Positions 34,807-45,003 are shown, counted from the first letter of the stretch. The stretch: DNA of 64,000 bases from Syntrophosphaera sp035450685 (GCA_035450685.1 DAOTNF010000001.1:124001-188000), one strand, 5' to 3'. Made by a program: numbers and translations. Notes: generated from the letters alone by a model not told the origin.

Positions 34807-37527
34807 TCAGCGAATTGCCGCCATGGCCGCAGCCAGTCTGGCGATTGGCACACGGTAGGGGGAGCAGCTCACGTAGTCCATTCCCACCCGGTGGCAGAAT
34901 TCCACAGAGTTCGGCTCGCCGCCGTGCTCGCCGCAGATGCCGACCTTGAGGTCAGGTCTGGTCTGGCGTCCGCGTTCGGTGCCTATCTTCACCAACTGTC
35001 CCACGCCTTCCTGATCCAGAATCTGGAAGGGGTCGTGTTTGAGCAGGTTCTTTGCCAGATAGACCGGCAGGAAGACACCCGCGTCGTCACGGGAATATCC
35101 AAAGCTCATTTGGGTGAGGTCATTGGTGCCGAAGCTGAAGAACTCGGCTTTCTGGGCGACCTTGTCGGCCGTCAGCGCGGCGCGGGGGATTTCGATCATT
35201 GTTCCCACAAGGTATTTCACCCTGGTTCCCTTCTCGGCGAAGACCTTTTCCGCTGTCTCGCGGATGATCTTGTCCTGCATGTCAAATTCCGCCTGCGTTC
35301 CGATCAGCGGAACCATGATCTCGGGAAATACCTTCACGCCTTTGGCCTGGACGTTGAGGGCGGCCTCGATTATGGCGCGGGCCTGCATCTCGGTAATTTC
35401 GGGATAGGTATTGCCCAGGCGGCAGCCGCGGTGGCCAAGCATGGGGTTGATCTCATGCAGAGAGTTGACGCGGTCTTTCACCTTTTGCAGGGGCATGCCC
35501 AGTTCTTCGGCGATTTCTTTTTGCTGGTCTTCCTCTTGGGGGACAAACTCGTGCAGGGGCGGATCCAACAGGCGGATGGTGACAGGCAAGCCGTCCATCG
35601 CGGTGAAGATGCCTTCAAAATCGGCGCGCTGCATGGGGAGAAGCTTGGCCAGGCCTTTCCTGCGGCCTGCTTCGTCATCGGCGAGGATCATCTCACGCAT
35701 GGATTTGATGCGGTCGCCTTCAAAGAACATGTGCTCGGTGCGGCAAAGGCCGATGCCCTTGGCGCCGAAATTGCGTGCCACGGTGGCGTCCTTGGGGGTG
35801 TCGGCGTTGGTGCGCACATACATTCTGGTGTATTTATCCGCCAGTTGCATAAGCTCGCCAAAGTCTCCGCTCAGTTCGGGATCCACGGTCTGGAGCTTGC
35901 CTTCGATAACCTGGCCGGTGCTGCCGTTGAGGGAGATCCAGTCGCCTTCCTTGTAAACGGTATTTCCCACACTCATGGTGCGGTTTTTATAATCGATGTT
36001 GATCGAGCCGGCGCCGGAGACGCAGCATTTGCCCATGCCGCGCGCGACCACGGCTGCGTGGGAGGTCATGCCGCCGCGGGCGGTGAGGATGCCCTGGGCC
36101 ACGTTCATGCCGCGCAGGTCTTCCGGAGAGGTTTCCAGACGGCAGAGCACGACTTTTTTACCTTGGGCAGCCCAGGCTTCGGCGTCTTCGGCAAAGAACA
36201 CGATTTGGCCGGTGGCTGCTCCCGGAGAGGCGGGCAGGCCTTTGGCGATCTCTTTTGCTTTGGCGAGGGCTTCGCCGGAGAAGACCGGATGCAGCAATTC
36301 ATCGAGTTTGTTCGGCTCCATGCGCAGCAGAGCGGTCTTTTCATCGATCAGGCCTTCACGGACCATATCCATGGCCACCTTGACCATGGCAAATCCGGTG
36401 CGCTTGCCGTTGCGGGTCTGCAACATCCAGAGCTTGCCTTCCTGGATCGTAAATTCTACATCCTGCATGTCCTTGGTGTGGTTTTCCAATTTCTTTTGAG
36501 TGGCATACAGTTCCTGGTAAACATCGGGCATCGCCTCTTCCAGGGAGGGGAATTGAGCGGCTCTGACCTCTTCGGTCACTCCTGCCAGCGCAGCCCAACG
36601 CTGTGAACCGATCTTGGTGATCTGCTGCGGGGTGCGGATGCCGGCCACCACATCTTCGCCCTGGGCGTTGATGAGGTATTCGCCATTGAAAAGGTTCTCG
36701 CCAGTGGCCGCGTCGCGGGTGAAGGCGACTCCGGTGGCGCTGGATTCGCCCATGTTGCCAAAGACCATGGCTTGCACGTTCACCGCCGTGCCCCAGTCAT
36801 CCGGAATGTCATTGAGCTGGCGGTAGAATACGGCGCGATCGTTGTTCCAGCTGTTGAACACGGCAAAGATGGAACCCCATAGTTGTTCCCAGGGGTCATC
36901 CGGGAAGTCGTGGCCGGTGTTGTCCTTCACGGCCTTTTTGAAACGGGTCACAAGCTCCTTGAGGTCAGCGGCGGTCAGTTCGAGGTCATTGGTCACCTTG
37001 CGCTCTTTCTTCATTGCGTCGATGAGCACTTCAAAGGGATCATGTTCTTCTTTGCTGGCGGGCTTGAGGCCAAGCACCACATCGCCGTACATCTGCACGA
37101 AGCGGCGGTAGCTGTCCCACGCAAAGCGTTCGTTTCCGGTCTTTTTGATAATGCCTTGCACCGCCTGGTCGTTCATGCCCAGGTTCAGAATGGTGTCCAT
37201 CATGCCCGGCATGGAAGCGCGGGAACCGGAACGCACGGAGAGCAGCAGGGGGTTCTCGTTTGAACCGAACTGCATGTGCATCAGGTTTTCCACATATTTG
37301 ACCGCGGTTTGCACTTCCGCTTTAAGCAGTTCGCGCATCTTGTCTTCGCCCAACTTGGTATATTCGTTGCAGGCGTCTGTGGTGATCGTAAAGCCGGGGG
37401 GCACCGGAACGCCGATCAGGTTCATTTCGGCGAGGTTGGCGCCTTTTCCGCCCAGCAGGTTTTTCATCTCAGCTTTCCCTTCGGCACTACCGTTTCCGAA
37501 GAGGTAAACACGTTTAATATCAGGCAT
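34807..37527 (-). CDS. ppdK: Pyruvate, phosphate dikinase
   Basis: 906 residues, the normal length. Interconverts pyruvate + ATP + phosphate and PEP + AMP + pyrophosphate; in anaerobes it serves as reversible glycolytic or gluconeogenic link. N-terminal nucleotide-binding domain (NLLGGKGANLAEMN), phosphohistidine loop GGMTSHAAVVARGMG (near residue 486), and C-terminal PEP/pyruvate barrel with GICGEHGGEP and the VSCSPYRVPIARL end. Single gene with its own promoter region and terminator. A TTGACA (minus strand) at about 37593-37588 may be its -35 box. Confidence 0.97.
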   Translation of the reverse strand: MPDIKRVYLFGNGSAEGKAEMKNLLGGKGANLAEMNLIGVPVPPGFTITTDACNEYTKLGEDKMRELLKAEVQTAVKYVENLMHMQFGSNENPLLLSVRSGSRASMPGMMDTILNLGMNDQAVQGIIKKTGNERFAWDSYRRFVQMYGDVVLGLKPASKEEHDPFEVLIDAMKKERKVTNDLELTAADLKELVTRFKKAVKDNTGHDFPDDPWEQLWGSIFAVFNSWNNDRAVFYRQLNDIPDDWGTAVNVQAMVFGNMGESSATGVAFTRDAATGENLFNGEYLINAQGEDVVAGIRTPQQITKIGSQRWAALAGVTEEVRAAQFPSLEEAMPDVYQELYATQKKLENHTKDMQDVEFTIQEGKLWMLQTRNGKRTGFAMVKVAMDMVREGLIDEKTALLRMEPNKLDELLHPVFSGEALAKAKEIAKGLPASPGAATGQIVFFAEDAEAWAAQGKKVVLCRLETSPEDLRGMNVAQGILTARGGMTSHAAVVARGMGKCCVSGAGSINIDYKNRTMSVGNTVYKEGDWISLNGSTGQVIEGKLQTVDPELSGDFGELMQLADKYTRMYVRTNADTPKDATVARNFGAKGIGLCRTEHMFFEGDRIKSMREMILADDEAGRRKGLAKLLPMQRADFEGIFTAMDGLPVTIRLLDPPLHEFVPQEEDQQKEIAEELGMPLQKVKDRVNSLHEINPMLGHRGCRLGNTYPEITEMQARAIIEAALNVQAKGVKVFPEIMVPLIGTQAEFDMQDKIIRETAEKVFAEKGTRVKYLVGTMIEIPRAALTADKVAQKAEFFSFGTNDLTQMSFGYSRDDAGVFLPVYLAKNLLKHDPFQILDQEGVGQLVKIGTERGRQTRPDLKVGICGEHGGEPNSVEFCHRVGMDYVSCSPYRVPIARLAAAMAAIR

Positions 37528-37843
37528 TTATCCTCCATTGCTGTATTTATTTTGGTTACTGTAACTAAGCTAAAAAAAGAGCTTTTCTGTCAATAGTAAA
37601 GTGGACAAATCCATCAAAAGTGGATGGTGGCAAGCATATACTTTGGCAGGGTTTTCTGCTTACCAGACCAATCCCAACGGTCATCAAAATAAATGAAGGC
37701 GCGGGAAATAGGTTTTTACTGATTGGATACGCAGGGGGGAACGAACGAAAAAAACGCTTTACAGATTTGAGAGCTCCGCCAAAGTGTCTATTCGAGAAGA
37801 AAGCATTATATTTATAAAGTATAAAGTGCTGTAAGGAAAAGCG
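37528..37843. other. Divergent intergenic region (316 bp) without recognisable gene
   Basis: It lies between ppdK (minus) and the HhH-barrel gene (plus) and is the only gap above 300 bp with no copy of the palindromic repeat. AT-rich patches (TATAAAGTATAAAG near 37814) could contain a -10 box for the plus-strand gene. No RNA motif could be assigned. Confidence 0.5.
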
Positions 37844-40588
37844 ATGAAAAAGTTACTTGTCCTGCTGTTTGTGCTTGTGTGCGCATTACAGCTGGCTGCC
37901 AAAGTGGATCTGAACACCGCGGACCTGGACGAACTGCTTCTGCTGCCCATAACTCAAAAGCAGGCGCAGGACATTCTGGAATACCGCGAACATGTCGCGA
38001 TCTTTGGCAGTATCTATGATCTGCGCAAGATACCCTCGATCGACCAGAAAACTTTGCTTAAAATCAAGGATCTGGCGGTTGTCTCCCTCTATATTGAGGA
38101 AGATGATGTCGCTGCCCGGCGCGAGGAGATCAGAGACCTGATGGAACGCCTGGACAGCAATGAGGGCGGTTCCGAAGGGATGTCAGACGTTTGGGAAGAC
38201 TACCTGATGACTCCCCATAATGTGAACAAGATGCATTTTGACGATCTGATCAGCCTTCCCAATGTATCCGGTGTGGATGCCGTGGGGATTCTGCGCCGCG
38301 TGGCTCAGGGGGATACGATCGCCGACACCCGTGACCTGCGGAACACTGTGGGGCTGTCTTACTATGGCTACACCAATCTCCGCAGTTATGTTTACTACAA
38401 GGAACCCCCGGTGAAAAACCGCCTGATGTGGGATGCTCAGATGCAGTATTACACCCGCTATCTTGACGAAGGTTCGGTGGATATGTATCTGGAGCCGTTC
38501 CTGTTGGACAATTATGGCACCAACATGAGCATCAATCATCGCAAAGACCTGACTTATTGGGGCTATTTCGATCTGGACAGGATCGATCCGGACATCCTGA
38601 TCAAGTTGCGGGCACGCTATGGCAACCGCTACAAGATCGGTTGGATGCACTACAGCCCCAAAGGTGAAGCCAACCTGGAACAGAAAGATATGGACGAGAT
38701 CATTGCCGATTCCAAGTTCTATGCCGGTTATGAGAACAATGAAATGCCGCTGTTGAACAATACCAAGCTCAAAGCCTATCTGGGGCATTATCGCGTGACC
38801 TACGGTGAGGGCTTGGTGATGGAAAACAGCGATTTCTATAGCGCCCGCAAGACAGGATATGGCTTCAGCAAAAGGATTCTGGGAATCACTCCTGATCTTT
38901 CCCGCACTCAGGAATATGCCCTGCGTGGAGGCGCCCTGGAGATTGCCAACCCTTATTTCCATGTGTCGGGTTGGCTGTCACAGGACAACAAGGATGCCGT
39001 GGTCTATCTGAGGCCGGATGGCAGCTATGCCCTCACCGATAAATACCAAAACGATATTCTTATCGATGAGGAGGGAAAGCACTACTATCTCGACGATATC
39101 GATAACGATGGAGAGAATGACCAAATCTACACATACGAGGACGGAACGCCAGTCCAGGGCAAGCGCAAGGTCTTTTCCTACGTGGTGCCGACAATCCGCT
39201 TTGACAACAACGAGCTGCGCCAGGCAGAGGCCTACTTCAACTCTGAACTGCAAAGCGGAACCCCTTACGACAACAGTTACATCAATCTCGGCTATAGAAA
39301 GGACGCGCTCAAAGAACGGCTGGTGGGAACGCATCTGCAGGTCAACCCCTTCATCGGCACCAAGCTTGGTTTCACCACCTACACCGCGTTTTACGACGAC
39401 GCCTATTTTGCGGTGCCGGACTGGAACGGTCTGAAGTATGTGTTGCTGCGGGATTATAGTTATTACGGAGAGTCGGACTACAAGATGATGAACTCCGAGG
39501 TCGCGGGGCTTTACAGCACGCTCACCGACAGCTATGCCCGCAATTTCCGCCGCGTGATTGGTTTTGATGCCCAGACAGTTTTAGGCAACACCTCGATTCA
39601 GGGAGAGTATGCCGAACTTACTGTAGATGGCAAGGATACAGTGCTGACAGATGATCCCAAAGCCTATTTGATCAGCGCTTACACTCAGTGGTCGAACCTT
39701 TACTTTTTGACCCTTTACCGCAATTACGACATCGGCTTTGACAATCCCTACAGCAACGCCTTCTCTGAGCATGAGCGTTTCAAGGATACAATCCTGAAAC
39801 CTGACAACGCCTATCTGCTCACCAATCCCACCCTGGTTGATCTCTACAACAACTCCACCCAGGCACAGCCGGAAAGAGGGCTGTATTTTGAGACCCGCTA
39901 CAAATTTAACCGCTACTACACCATCGGCAGGAGTTATCTGGATCTGTTCGAACGTTTGGCCGACGGACGCCGTACTGCCCGCTTCCAAAGCGAACTGGAA
40001 TTCAGGCCTCTTTATCAACTGGCCCTGCGCTTGCGGTATAAAAACCAGGTGAACCGTTATGACGATGCCGCCGACAGGGGTGTTTCCAAGACCAACGAAT
40101 ACACCCTTGCGGTGCGCACCTTCCTTTCCAACCGGGACTTCCTGGAATTTGAATATCGCTACAACACAGTGTTGAGCCCGCCATATACCTCACTTACCAA
40201 TCCGGCTGAACCTGGCAATAACAGCATGGCCGGCGCCATGGCCCTGATGACTGGAGACTATATCGGGGTGAACTACACCCACAATTTCAACTCCAACTTC
40301 AAGGTCCAGGGAGCTTTCCTCTACTGGTTCGGGCATGGCATTTCGCATTGGGATTGGGAGGATATGGAGATCGATTTCATGGGCGAAAAGGGTGCAAAAG
40401 CCTGGATCGCGCTGCACTCCCGCGTATCCCGGAACATGTATCTGTCTCTGAAATACCGGCACAAAGCATACGAGGCCAAGGAGCTTTCGATCCGGCGATA
40501 CAATGTACCCGTCCAAGCTGAAAACTACTATCAGCGAGTGGAAAACAAAGAAAACACAATCAGGCTCAGCCTTGAATACCGCTATTAG
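37844..40588 (+). CDS. Outer-membrane beta-barrel protein with N-terminal helix-hairpin-helix domains
   Basis: 914 residues. Signal peptide MKKLLVLLFVLVCALQLAA. Residues about 19-90 are a ComEA-like helix-hairpin-helix (KVDLNTADLDELLLLP, FGSIYDLRKIPSID); a second HhH-like stretch follows at about 125-175. From about 180 to the end it is a long run of amphipathic strands (for example LKAYLGHYRVTYGEGLVMEN), ending in LEYRY with a C-terminal aromatic, typical of a large outer-membrane barrel. The HhH-barrel fusion is unusual: HhH motifs bind DNA or act as structural pairs. Upstream of a FadL/PorV-like gene in the same operon. Confidence 0.7.
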   Translation: MKKLLVLLFVLVCALQLAAKVDLNTADLDELLLLPITQKQAQDILEYREHVAIFGSIYDLRKIPSIDQKTLLKIKDLAVVSLYIEEDDVAARREEIRDLMERLDSNEGGSEGMSDVWEDYLMTPHNVNKMHFDDLISLPNVSGVDAVGILRRVAQGDTIADTRDLRNTVGLSYYGYTNLRSYVYYKEPPVKNRLMWDAQMQYYTRYLDEGSVDMYLEPFLLDNYGTNMSINHRKDLTYWGYFDLDRIDPDILIKLRARYGNRYKIGWMHYSPKGEANLEQKDMDEIIADSKFYAGYENNEMPLLNNTKLKAYLGHYRVTYGEGLVMENSDFYSARKTGYGFSKRILGITPDLSRTQEYALRGGALEIANPYFHVSGWLSQDNKDAVVYLRPDGSYALTDKYQNDILIDEEGKHYYLDDIDNDGENDQIYTYEDGTPVQGKRKVFSYVVPTIRFDNNELRQAEAYFNSELQSGTPYDNSYINLGYRKDALKERLVGTHLQVNPFIGTKLGFTTYTAFYDDAYFAVPDWNGLKYVLLRDYSYYGESDYKMMNSEVAGLYSTLTDSYARNFRRVIGFDAQTVLGNTSIQGEYAELTVDGKDTVLTDDPKAYLISAYTQWSNLYFLTLYRNYDIGFDNPYSNAFSEHERFKDTILKPDNAYLLTNPTLVDLYNNSTQAQPERGLYFETRYKFNRYYTIGRSYLDLFERLADGRRTARFQSELEFRPLYQLALRLRYKNQVNRYDDAADRGVSKTNEYTLAVRTFLSNRDFLEFEYRYNTVLSPPYTSLTNPAEPGNNSMAGAMALMTGDYIGVNYTHNFNSNFKVQGAFLYWFGHGISHWDWEDMEIDFMGEKGAKAWIALHSRVSRNMYLSLKYRHKAYEAKELSIRRYNVPVQAENYYQRVENKENTIRLSLEYRY

Positions 40589-40599
40589 TGGAGGAAATA

Positions 40600-42075
40600 A
40601 TGAGATCATATAAAAGTATTATCATAGCGCTTGCCCTGCTGCTCGCTGTGGCAGTTCTTTCCGCCTGGTCCATCACAGACACCTATTTTGGAAACAAGAT
40701 TATTGCCATGGGCGCCCGCAATCAGGCTATGGGCGGCATCGGCGTTTTTGACGACATGCGTCCTTCGGGGTTCAGCATCAACCCCGCCAACCTGACCCTG
40801 ATGGATATAACTGTGGGACTGGAAGGCTCAGCTTTGCTGAACCGCGACGAGGACAACCGCAGCGTGCCCCTCTACAACTCTTTCGATGCCTATATCGACG
40901 ATGCGGTGTATGTTTCTAACATCAATTTCTTCTACGACTATGCACTGGCTGGATTTGCCTCCTACGATGTGATAGAAAACGGCCGGATAGGCCTGGGTAT
41001 CTCCCACAGGCCTCTGCTCAGTTTTGAAGGCATCTATGAAGAGGAGATTCGCAACAACCGCAATACGGATTACGACAGATATGCGGAAAAGCTTGCGGTG
41101 AACATGATCGAAAACAAGGGCACCCTGAACCAGTTTGACAATGTGCTCAGTCTGGGCTATAAACTTGGAGACGAGCTCAGCCTGAACGCTGGCATGGCCT
41201 ACCTGGTTCTGGATGGCTATGCCAGGAGCGCCAAGACTATCCGTTGGACTCCCGAGGCCTACAACCTGCTGCGGGAAAATAATATCAGCGATCCTGAAGA
41301 TGTATTGCCGGACTATACCCTCACCGAAAATGTGAATTACTCCGGCAACCGTTTGAAGTTAGGCACTGCCATACGCCTCAATAAGATACTGGGCTTTGGC
41401 GTCACTTATACAGAAAAAACCGAGCTCGACCGGAAAGGCAAGACCCGTGAGATCAACGAAGAATGCCTGGCTTGGGATGCTTCCGATGAAAGCACCGATA
41501 TTGACGAGAAGTATCTGCTGCCCTCGGAATTGAGAGTCGGTTTCAACTATCAGCCCCGCAATATCATGCGCACCTGGTTCAATATGGATGTGGAGCTTGT
41601 GAAGTGGAGCCAGATGGGGGATAACTATGACGACCAGTATAACTTTTATGTGGGCGTGGAACACCATGTGACCAACCGCCTTCCACTGCGTCTGGGTTTC
41701 AACACCGTCAACAGCTACTTCCGCAGTAGCGAGCTGGTGACCGGGGATCTGGACGATAATCCTTCCACTCCGGACGAGACCATAATGGTATATATCCCCA
41801 CCAAGTATATCAGCCCCGCCATCACAGCCGGTTCAAGCGTGAACATCTCCAAGAGCTTTACTTTCGACCTGGCCATTGCCTACACCTGGCGCGAGTATCA
41901 GGCTCTGGATCTCTTTATGGATACCTATTACGACGACACCCATTACACCGGGCTGAACAACGAAGTGCTGTGGCCCAACACCTATATAGAGCTTAAGGAT
42001 CGCGGTTGGGAAAACCCTGACCAGGTGCGCGAAAACATCATCAGCCTCACAACAAGCCTTAGCTTCAAATGGTAA
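40600..42075 (+). CDS. FadL/PorV-like outer-membrane protein
   Basis: 491 residues from ATG 40600 (GGAGG 6 bp upstream; GTG 40588 overlaps the preceding stop but has no ribosome site). Signal peptide to about AWS (residue 23). The N-terminal AMGARNQAMGGIGVFDDMRPSGFSINPANL is the hallmark of FadL/OmpP1/PorV-type barrels, with later strands such as LGFGVTYTEKTELD and the closing LSFKW. PorV-like proteins are part of some type IX secretion pores; whether this one is cannot be told. It lies in an operon with the HhH-barrel and nucleotidase genes. Confidence 0.75.
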   Translation: MRSYKSIIIALALLLAVAVLSAWSITDTYFGNKIIAMGARNQAMGGIGVFDDMRPSGFSINPANLTLMDITVGLEGSALLNRDEDNRSVPLYNSFDAYIDDAVYVSNINFFYDYALAGFASYDVIENGRIGLGISHRPLLSFEGIYEEEIRNNRNTDYDRYAEKLAVNMIENKGTLNQFDNVLSLGYKLGDELSLNAGMAYLVLDGYARSAKTIRWTPEAYNLLRENNISDPEDVLPDYTLTENVNYSGNRLKLGTAIRLNKILGFGVTYTEKTELDRKGKTREINEECLAWDASDESTDIDEKYLLPSELRVGFNYQPRNIMRTWFNMDVELVKWSQMGDNYDDQYNFYVGVEHHVTNRLPLRLGFNTVNSYFRSSELVTGDLDDNPSTPDETIMVYIPTKYISPAITAGSSVNISKSFTFDLAIAYTWREYQALDLFMDTYYDDTHYTGLNNEVLWPNTYIELKDRGWENPDQVRENIISLTTSLSFKW

Positions 42076-42083
42076 GGTACCCT

Positions 42084-43742
42084 ATGAGAAAACTATTGCT
42101 GACAGCGGCGCTGAGCCTGGCTTTGATAGCTGGCCTCAGTGCCGAAGACCTGCGTCTGGACATTATGTTCAGCAACGATATCCATGGCGGCATCGACCGT
42201 TCGCAGGCCACCTTCATGAATCCTGACTTCCCCCCTCAACTGGGCGGGGGAGCCTCAGCCGCCACCCTCATCAAGCATGTGCGCGCGATGAGCGGCCCCA
42301 AACGTGCTTCCCTGCTGCTGGACGCGGGCGATTTCTTCCAGGGACGCCCGGTGGGAACGGTTACCAAGGGCAAGGCTGTGATCGACTATATGAACGCCAT
42401 CGGCTACGATGCCATGACAATCGGCAACCACGAATATGACATCGCCGACACCGAACTGATCAAGACCCTTGCCGACGCCGAGTTTCCCATCCTGTCCTGC
42501 AACATTATAGACCGGCATACTGGCAAATTGGTCCCCTACACCCTGCCTTACATTATATTGGAAAGGATGGGCGTGCGCATCGGCATCATCGGCTTCACAA
42601 CCACCGACACGGAAAAGATGAGCTTCCCCGAGAACATCAAAAACGTGGATTTCGTGGACGAAAAGGAATCCGTTAGCAAGTATGTGGATATCGTACGCAA
42701 CCAGGAGAATGTGGATATCGTTATCGTGCTGGGCCATGCCGGCCTTCCCTACGATGTCGAATCCACCTATTTGAGCCGTTACGACGCCAAAGGCAATCCG
42801 CTTCAGAGGGAGCGTTATGCCGCCTGGGGTTGGGATGCCCAGGAAATTGCCCGGGAGGTGCCGGGCATAGACCTGATCATCGGCGGCCACATCCATAAAG
42901 GGTTCCCCAAACCCTGGATCGATCCCTATTCCCACACGATGGTGGTTCAGGGCTATGCTTACGGCTCCAATCTGGGCTGGATCACTATCAAGATTGATCC
43001 CGAGACCAAGACCGTGAGCGGTTATGAATTGCCGGCTTTGCGTGAAGGTATGATGATCACCCTCTTTGAGGATCAGTTCATTCCCGATTCGCAGATTTCC
43101 GAGGCCATCGAAGCCCAGGTTGCCATCGCTGAAGAAGGCATGGATGAGATCGTTGGCTCTTCGGCATACTATCTTTCGCGCACCAATGTGGACGCCCAAA
43201 GCCTGATGGGTAACACGATCACGGACGCCATGCGCAACGAGGTGAAGGCGGATTTCGCGTTTCTGAACCTGGGCGGCGTGCGTGCGGACATCAAAAGCGG
43301 CCCCGTAACCTACAGGGATATATTTCAGGTGATGCCTTTCGACAACATGCTGGTCAGTTTCAAATGCACCGGAGAGTTTTTGCGCCGCATCATCGAGACG
43401 CGTGTGGAAGGCTCCCGGCATGGCCTGGTGGTGTCAGGCGTGAACGTGGTCTATTCCAAAAAACGCCCCAATTTCGACCGCGTTACCTCGCTCAGGATCG
43501 GAGGCCAACCCTGGGATCCCAACAAGATCTATACCTGCGCCACCACGGATTTCCTGCTCCAGGGCAACGCGGGGCTCACCCTGCTCACCCAGGTGCCCCA
43601 GGAAGATATCATCAACCACCAAATCAACCTGCGCGATGCCATCGTGAATTATTTTAAGCAACACAGCCCGGTCAAGACCAAGATCGATGATCGCTGGAAA
43701 CGAGACGACAACGCCAAACCAACCAAGGAGATGATGCCATGA
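42084..43742 (+). CDS. Secreted 5'-nucleotidase / 2',3'-cyclic phosphodiesterase family protein
   Basis: 552 residues from ATG 42084, the start of the signal peptide MRKLLLTAALSLALIAGLSA; ATG 42069 overlaps the porin stop. Calcineurin-like metallophosphatase motifs are complete: FSNDIHGG (D, H), LDAGDFFQG, TIGNHEYD (about 113-120) and GGHIHKGF (about 266-273). The UshA/CpdB C-terminal domain follows (LGGVRADIKSG, FDNMLVSF, GVNVVYSKKRP). It hydrolyses nucleotides at the cell surface or periplasm to scavenge phosphate and nucleosides. The stop overlaps the flavodoxin gene start. Confidence 0.88.
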   Translation: MRKLLLTAALSLALIAGLSAEDLRLDIMFSNDIHGGIDRSQATFMNPDFPPQLGGGASAATLIKHVRAMSGPKRASLLLDAGDFFQGRPVGTVTKGKAVIDYMNAIGYDAMTIGNHEYDIADTELIKTLADAEFPILSCNIIDRHTGKLVPYTLPYIILERMGVRIGIIGFTTTDTEKMSFPENIKNVDFVDEKESVSKYVDIVRNQENVDIVIVLGHAGLPYDVESTYLSRYDAKGNPLQRERYAAWGWDAQEIAREVPGIDLIIGGHIHKGFPKPWIDPYSHTMVVQGYAYGSNLGWITIKIDPETKTVSGYELPALREGMMITLFEDQFIPDSQISEAIEAQVAIAEEGMDEIVGSSAYYLSRTNVDAQSLMGNTITDAMRNEVKADFAFLNLGGVRADIKSGPVTYRDIFQVMPFDNMLVSFKCTGEFLRRIIETRVEGSRHGLVVSGVNVVYSKKRPNFDRVTSLRIGGQPWDPNKIYTCATTDFLLQGNAGLTLLTQVPQEDIINHQINLRDAIVNYFKQHSPVKTKIDDRWKRDDNAKPTKEMMP

Positions 43743-44221
43743 ATGTATTGATTATTATTCATTCACAGACGGGGAAAACCCTGGGCCTCGCAGAAAGCGC
43801 CCAAGCCCTGCTTGCCTCCCAAGGCCATAATGTCGAACTGGTCAGGCTTGAAACAGTGGAACCCATCGATACCAGGAATCCCACTAAGAAGAAAAACATC
43901 GACTTCACCAATCTGCCGGATATCAGCTCTGCCGACCTGCTGCTGTTGGGCGGGCCTGTCTGGGCTTTCCGCCCTTCTCCGGTGATCATGAAAGCGATCG
44001 AAGACCTGGGTGGAAAACTCGCCGGCAAGAAGGTGATTGCCTTCGTAACTCACGCATTCCCCTGGGCCTGGCTCACGGGCACAAGCTCGATGAACGCCAT
44101 GCGCAGAGCAATGGGCACCTTGGGAGCCAAGGTCTTGCCAGGCTTTGTATTGTCCGGTACAAACACTGTCAATGCCGATCGTTTTATTAAAGCGGCGGAA
44201 CAGATGCTGCAGGTGCTTTAA
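43739..44221 (+). CDS. Flavodoxin-family protein
   Basis: 160 residues. FMN phosphate loop HSQTGKTLGLAE at about 8-19, then the aromatic/isoalloxazine loops GGPVWAFRPSP near 76-86 and FVTHAFPWAWLTG near 102-114. A small one-domain FMN protein that shuttles electrons. ATGA overlap with the nucleotidase gene suggests an operon, though the functional link is unclear. A stem-loop terminator follows. Confidence 0.85.
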   Translation: MNVLIIIHSQTGKTLGLAESAQALLASQGHNVELVRLETVEPIDTRNPTKKKNIDFTNLPDISSADLLLLGGPVWAFRPSPVIMKAIEDLGGKLAGKKVIAFVTHAFPWAWLTGTSSMNAMRRAMGTLGAKVLPGFVLSGTNTVNADRFIKAAEQMLQVL

Positions 44222-44253
44222 AAGATACAACATACTATCAAATATACAAGATA

Positions 44254-44295
44254 GCAGACCCGGTTCAATATGAATCGGGCCTGCCTGTTTCTGTC
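44254..44295 (+). terminator. Terminator after the flavodoxin gene
   Basis: A 14-bp imperfect stem (GCAGACCCGGTTCA at 44254 with TGAATCGGGCCTGC at 44271, with one mismatch-like G-T pairings) followed by CTGTTTCTG, 33 bp after the stop. Confidence 0.65.
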
Positions 44296-44366
44296 CTGAT
44301 TCAAGCAAAATATCCCCCTGTTTTACTTGCGTCATAAATCATAATATGCCAATTAACCTGATATTG

Positions 44367-44960
44367 CTTCATACCGCCCTCCTTTGCTGCTACTGGCTTT
44401 TGGGCCATCATCCTTAGGTCATCCTTATAAATTATAAGGTTGACCCCAGGAAGACCCACACCGGAGAGGGTGATGCGAATGAGAGCCACCCCCCATATAT
44501 ATAGGTGCTATGATCAGGACGTGGAAAGGTGTTTTTGAGGTGGAAAGGTGGAAAGGTGGAATGGTGGAAAGGTTCCCCTGAAAGCCCTACCATACTATAT
44601 ACTGTGTCATCCCGGGCAAGCGCATGCTTGACCCGGGATCCAGTCTTTTAGAAACAAGCAGCAAATCAAGAAACTAATCCCATAACCCCAGTCTGCGCTA
44701 ACCTGCGCCTGTTATCAGCGTAAATCTGCGTGAACCGCTTGACCCGTGATCCAGTGCCCTGGGGTGGCAAAGTCCGTTTGCCACAGAGACCGGAGGTCTC
44801 TTCCAAACAGGCAACTCCGTTGCCTCTGCCGAACAGACTTCGGCAGCCCCCTAACTTACACCAATCCGCGCTAATCCGCGCCTTTTATCCGTGTAAATCT
44901 GCGTGAACCGTTTGAGCCGTGATCCAGTCATTTAGAAACAACCACCCAGCTCCGAAACAA
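44367..44960 (+). repeat. Composite intergenic repeat, copy 5 (palindrome at 44415-44447)
   Basis: Fills most of the 850-bp gap 44222-45071. In order: the CCGCCCTCCTTTGCTGCTAC leader, the palindromic core, a GCGAATGAGAGCC box, ATATATAGGTGCTATGATCA, several GTGGAAAGG units (44520-44575), the inverted pair CCCGGGCAAGC/GCTTGACCCGGG (about 44612-44637), GATCCAGTCTTTTAGAAAC, two CGCGCTAA-like/AATCTGCGTGAACCG units, and four hairpins at 44765-44846. The same modules occur in reverse at 53986-54560. Confidence 0.88.
44765..44846 (+). repeat. Tandem array of four short hairpins in copy 5
   Basis: Consecutive perfect stems: GGCAAA/TTTGCC (44766-44771, 44777-44782), AGAGACC/GGTCTCT (44785-44791, 44795-44801), GGCAAC/GTTGCC (44810-44815, 44819-44824), CTGCCGAA/TTCGGCAG (44826-44833, 44839-44846). 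The loops read GTCCG, GGA, TCC and CAGAC. A matching array is at about 53988-54072 in the opposite orientation. Confidence 0.75.
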
Positions 44961-45003
44961 ACCAGCCAGACCATAAAACTGTGTCATCACGGGCGGGAAA
45001 GGC

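Noticed and set aside
34891..36606. 571-codon open frame antisense to ppdK
   Set aside because: A shadow of strong codon bias in the real gene; composition (His-rich) and lack of ribosome site are not gene-like. The same holds for long antisense frames at 19124-20701 and 8288-9424.
37620..37800. Riboswitch-like structure before the HhH-barrel gene
   Set aside because: No known aptamer core could be fitted by eye, so no RNA was called.
44520..44575. CRISPR array suggested by repeated GTGGAAAGG units
   Set aside because: Units are short, directly tandem and without spacers; no cas gene nearby.
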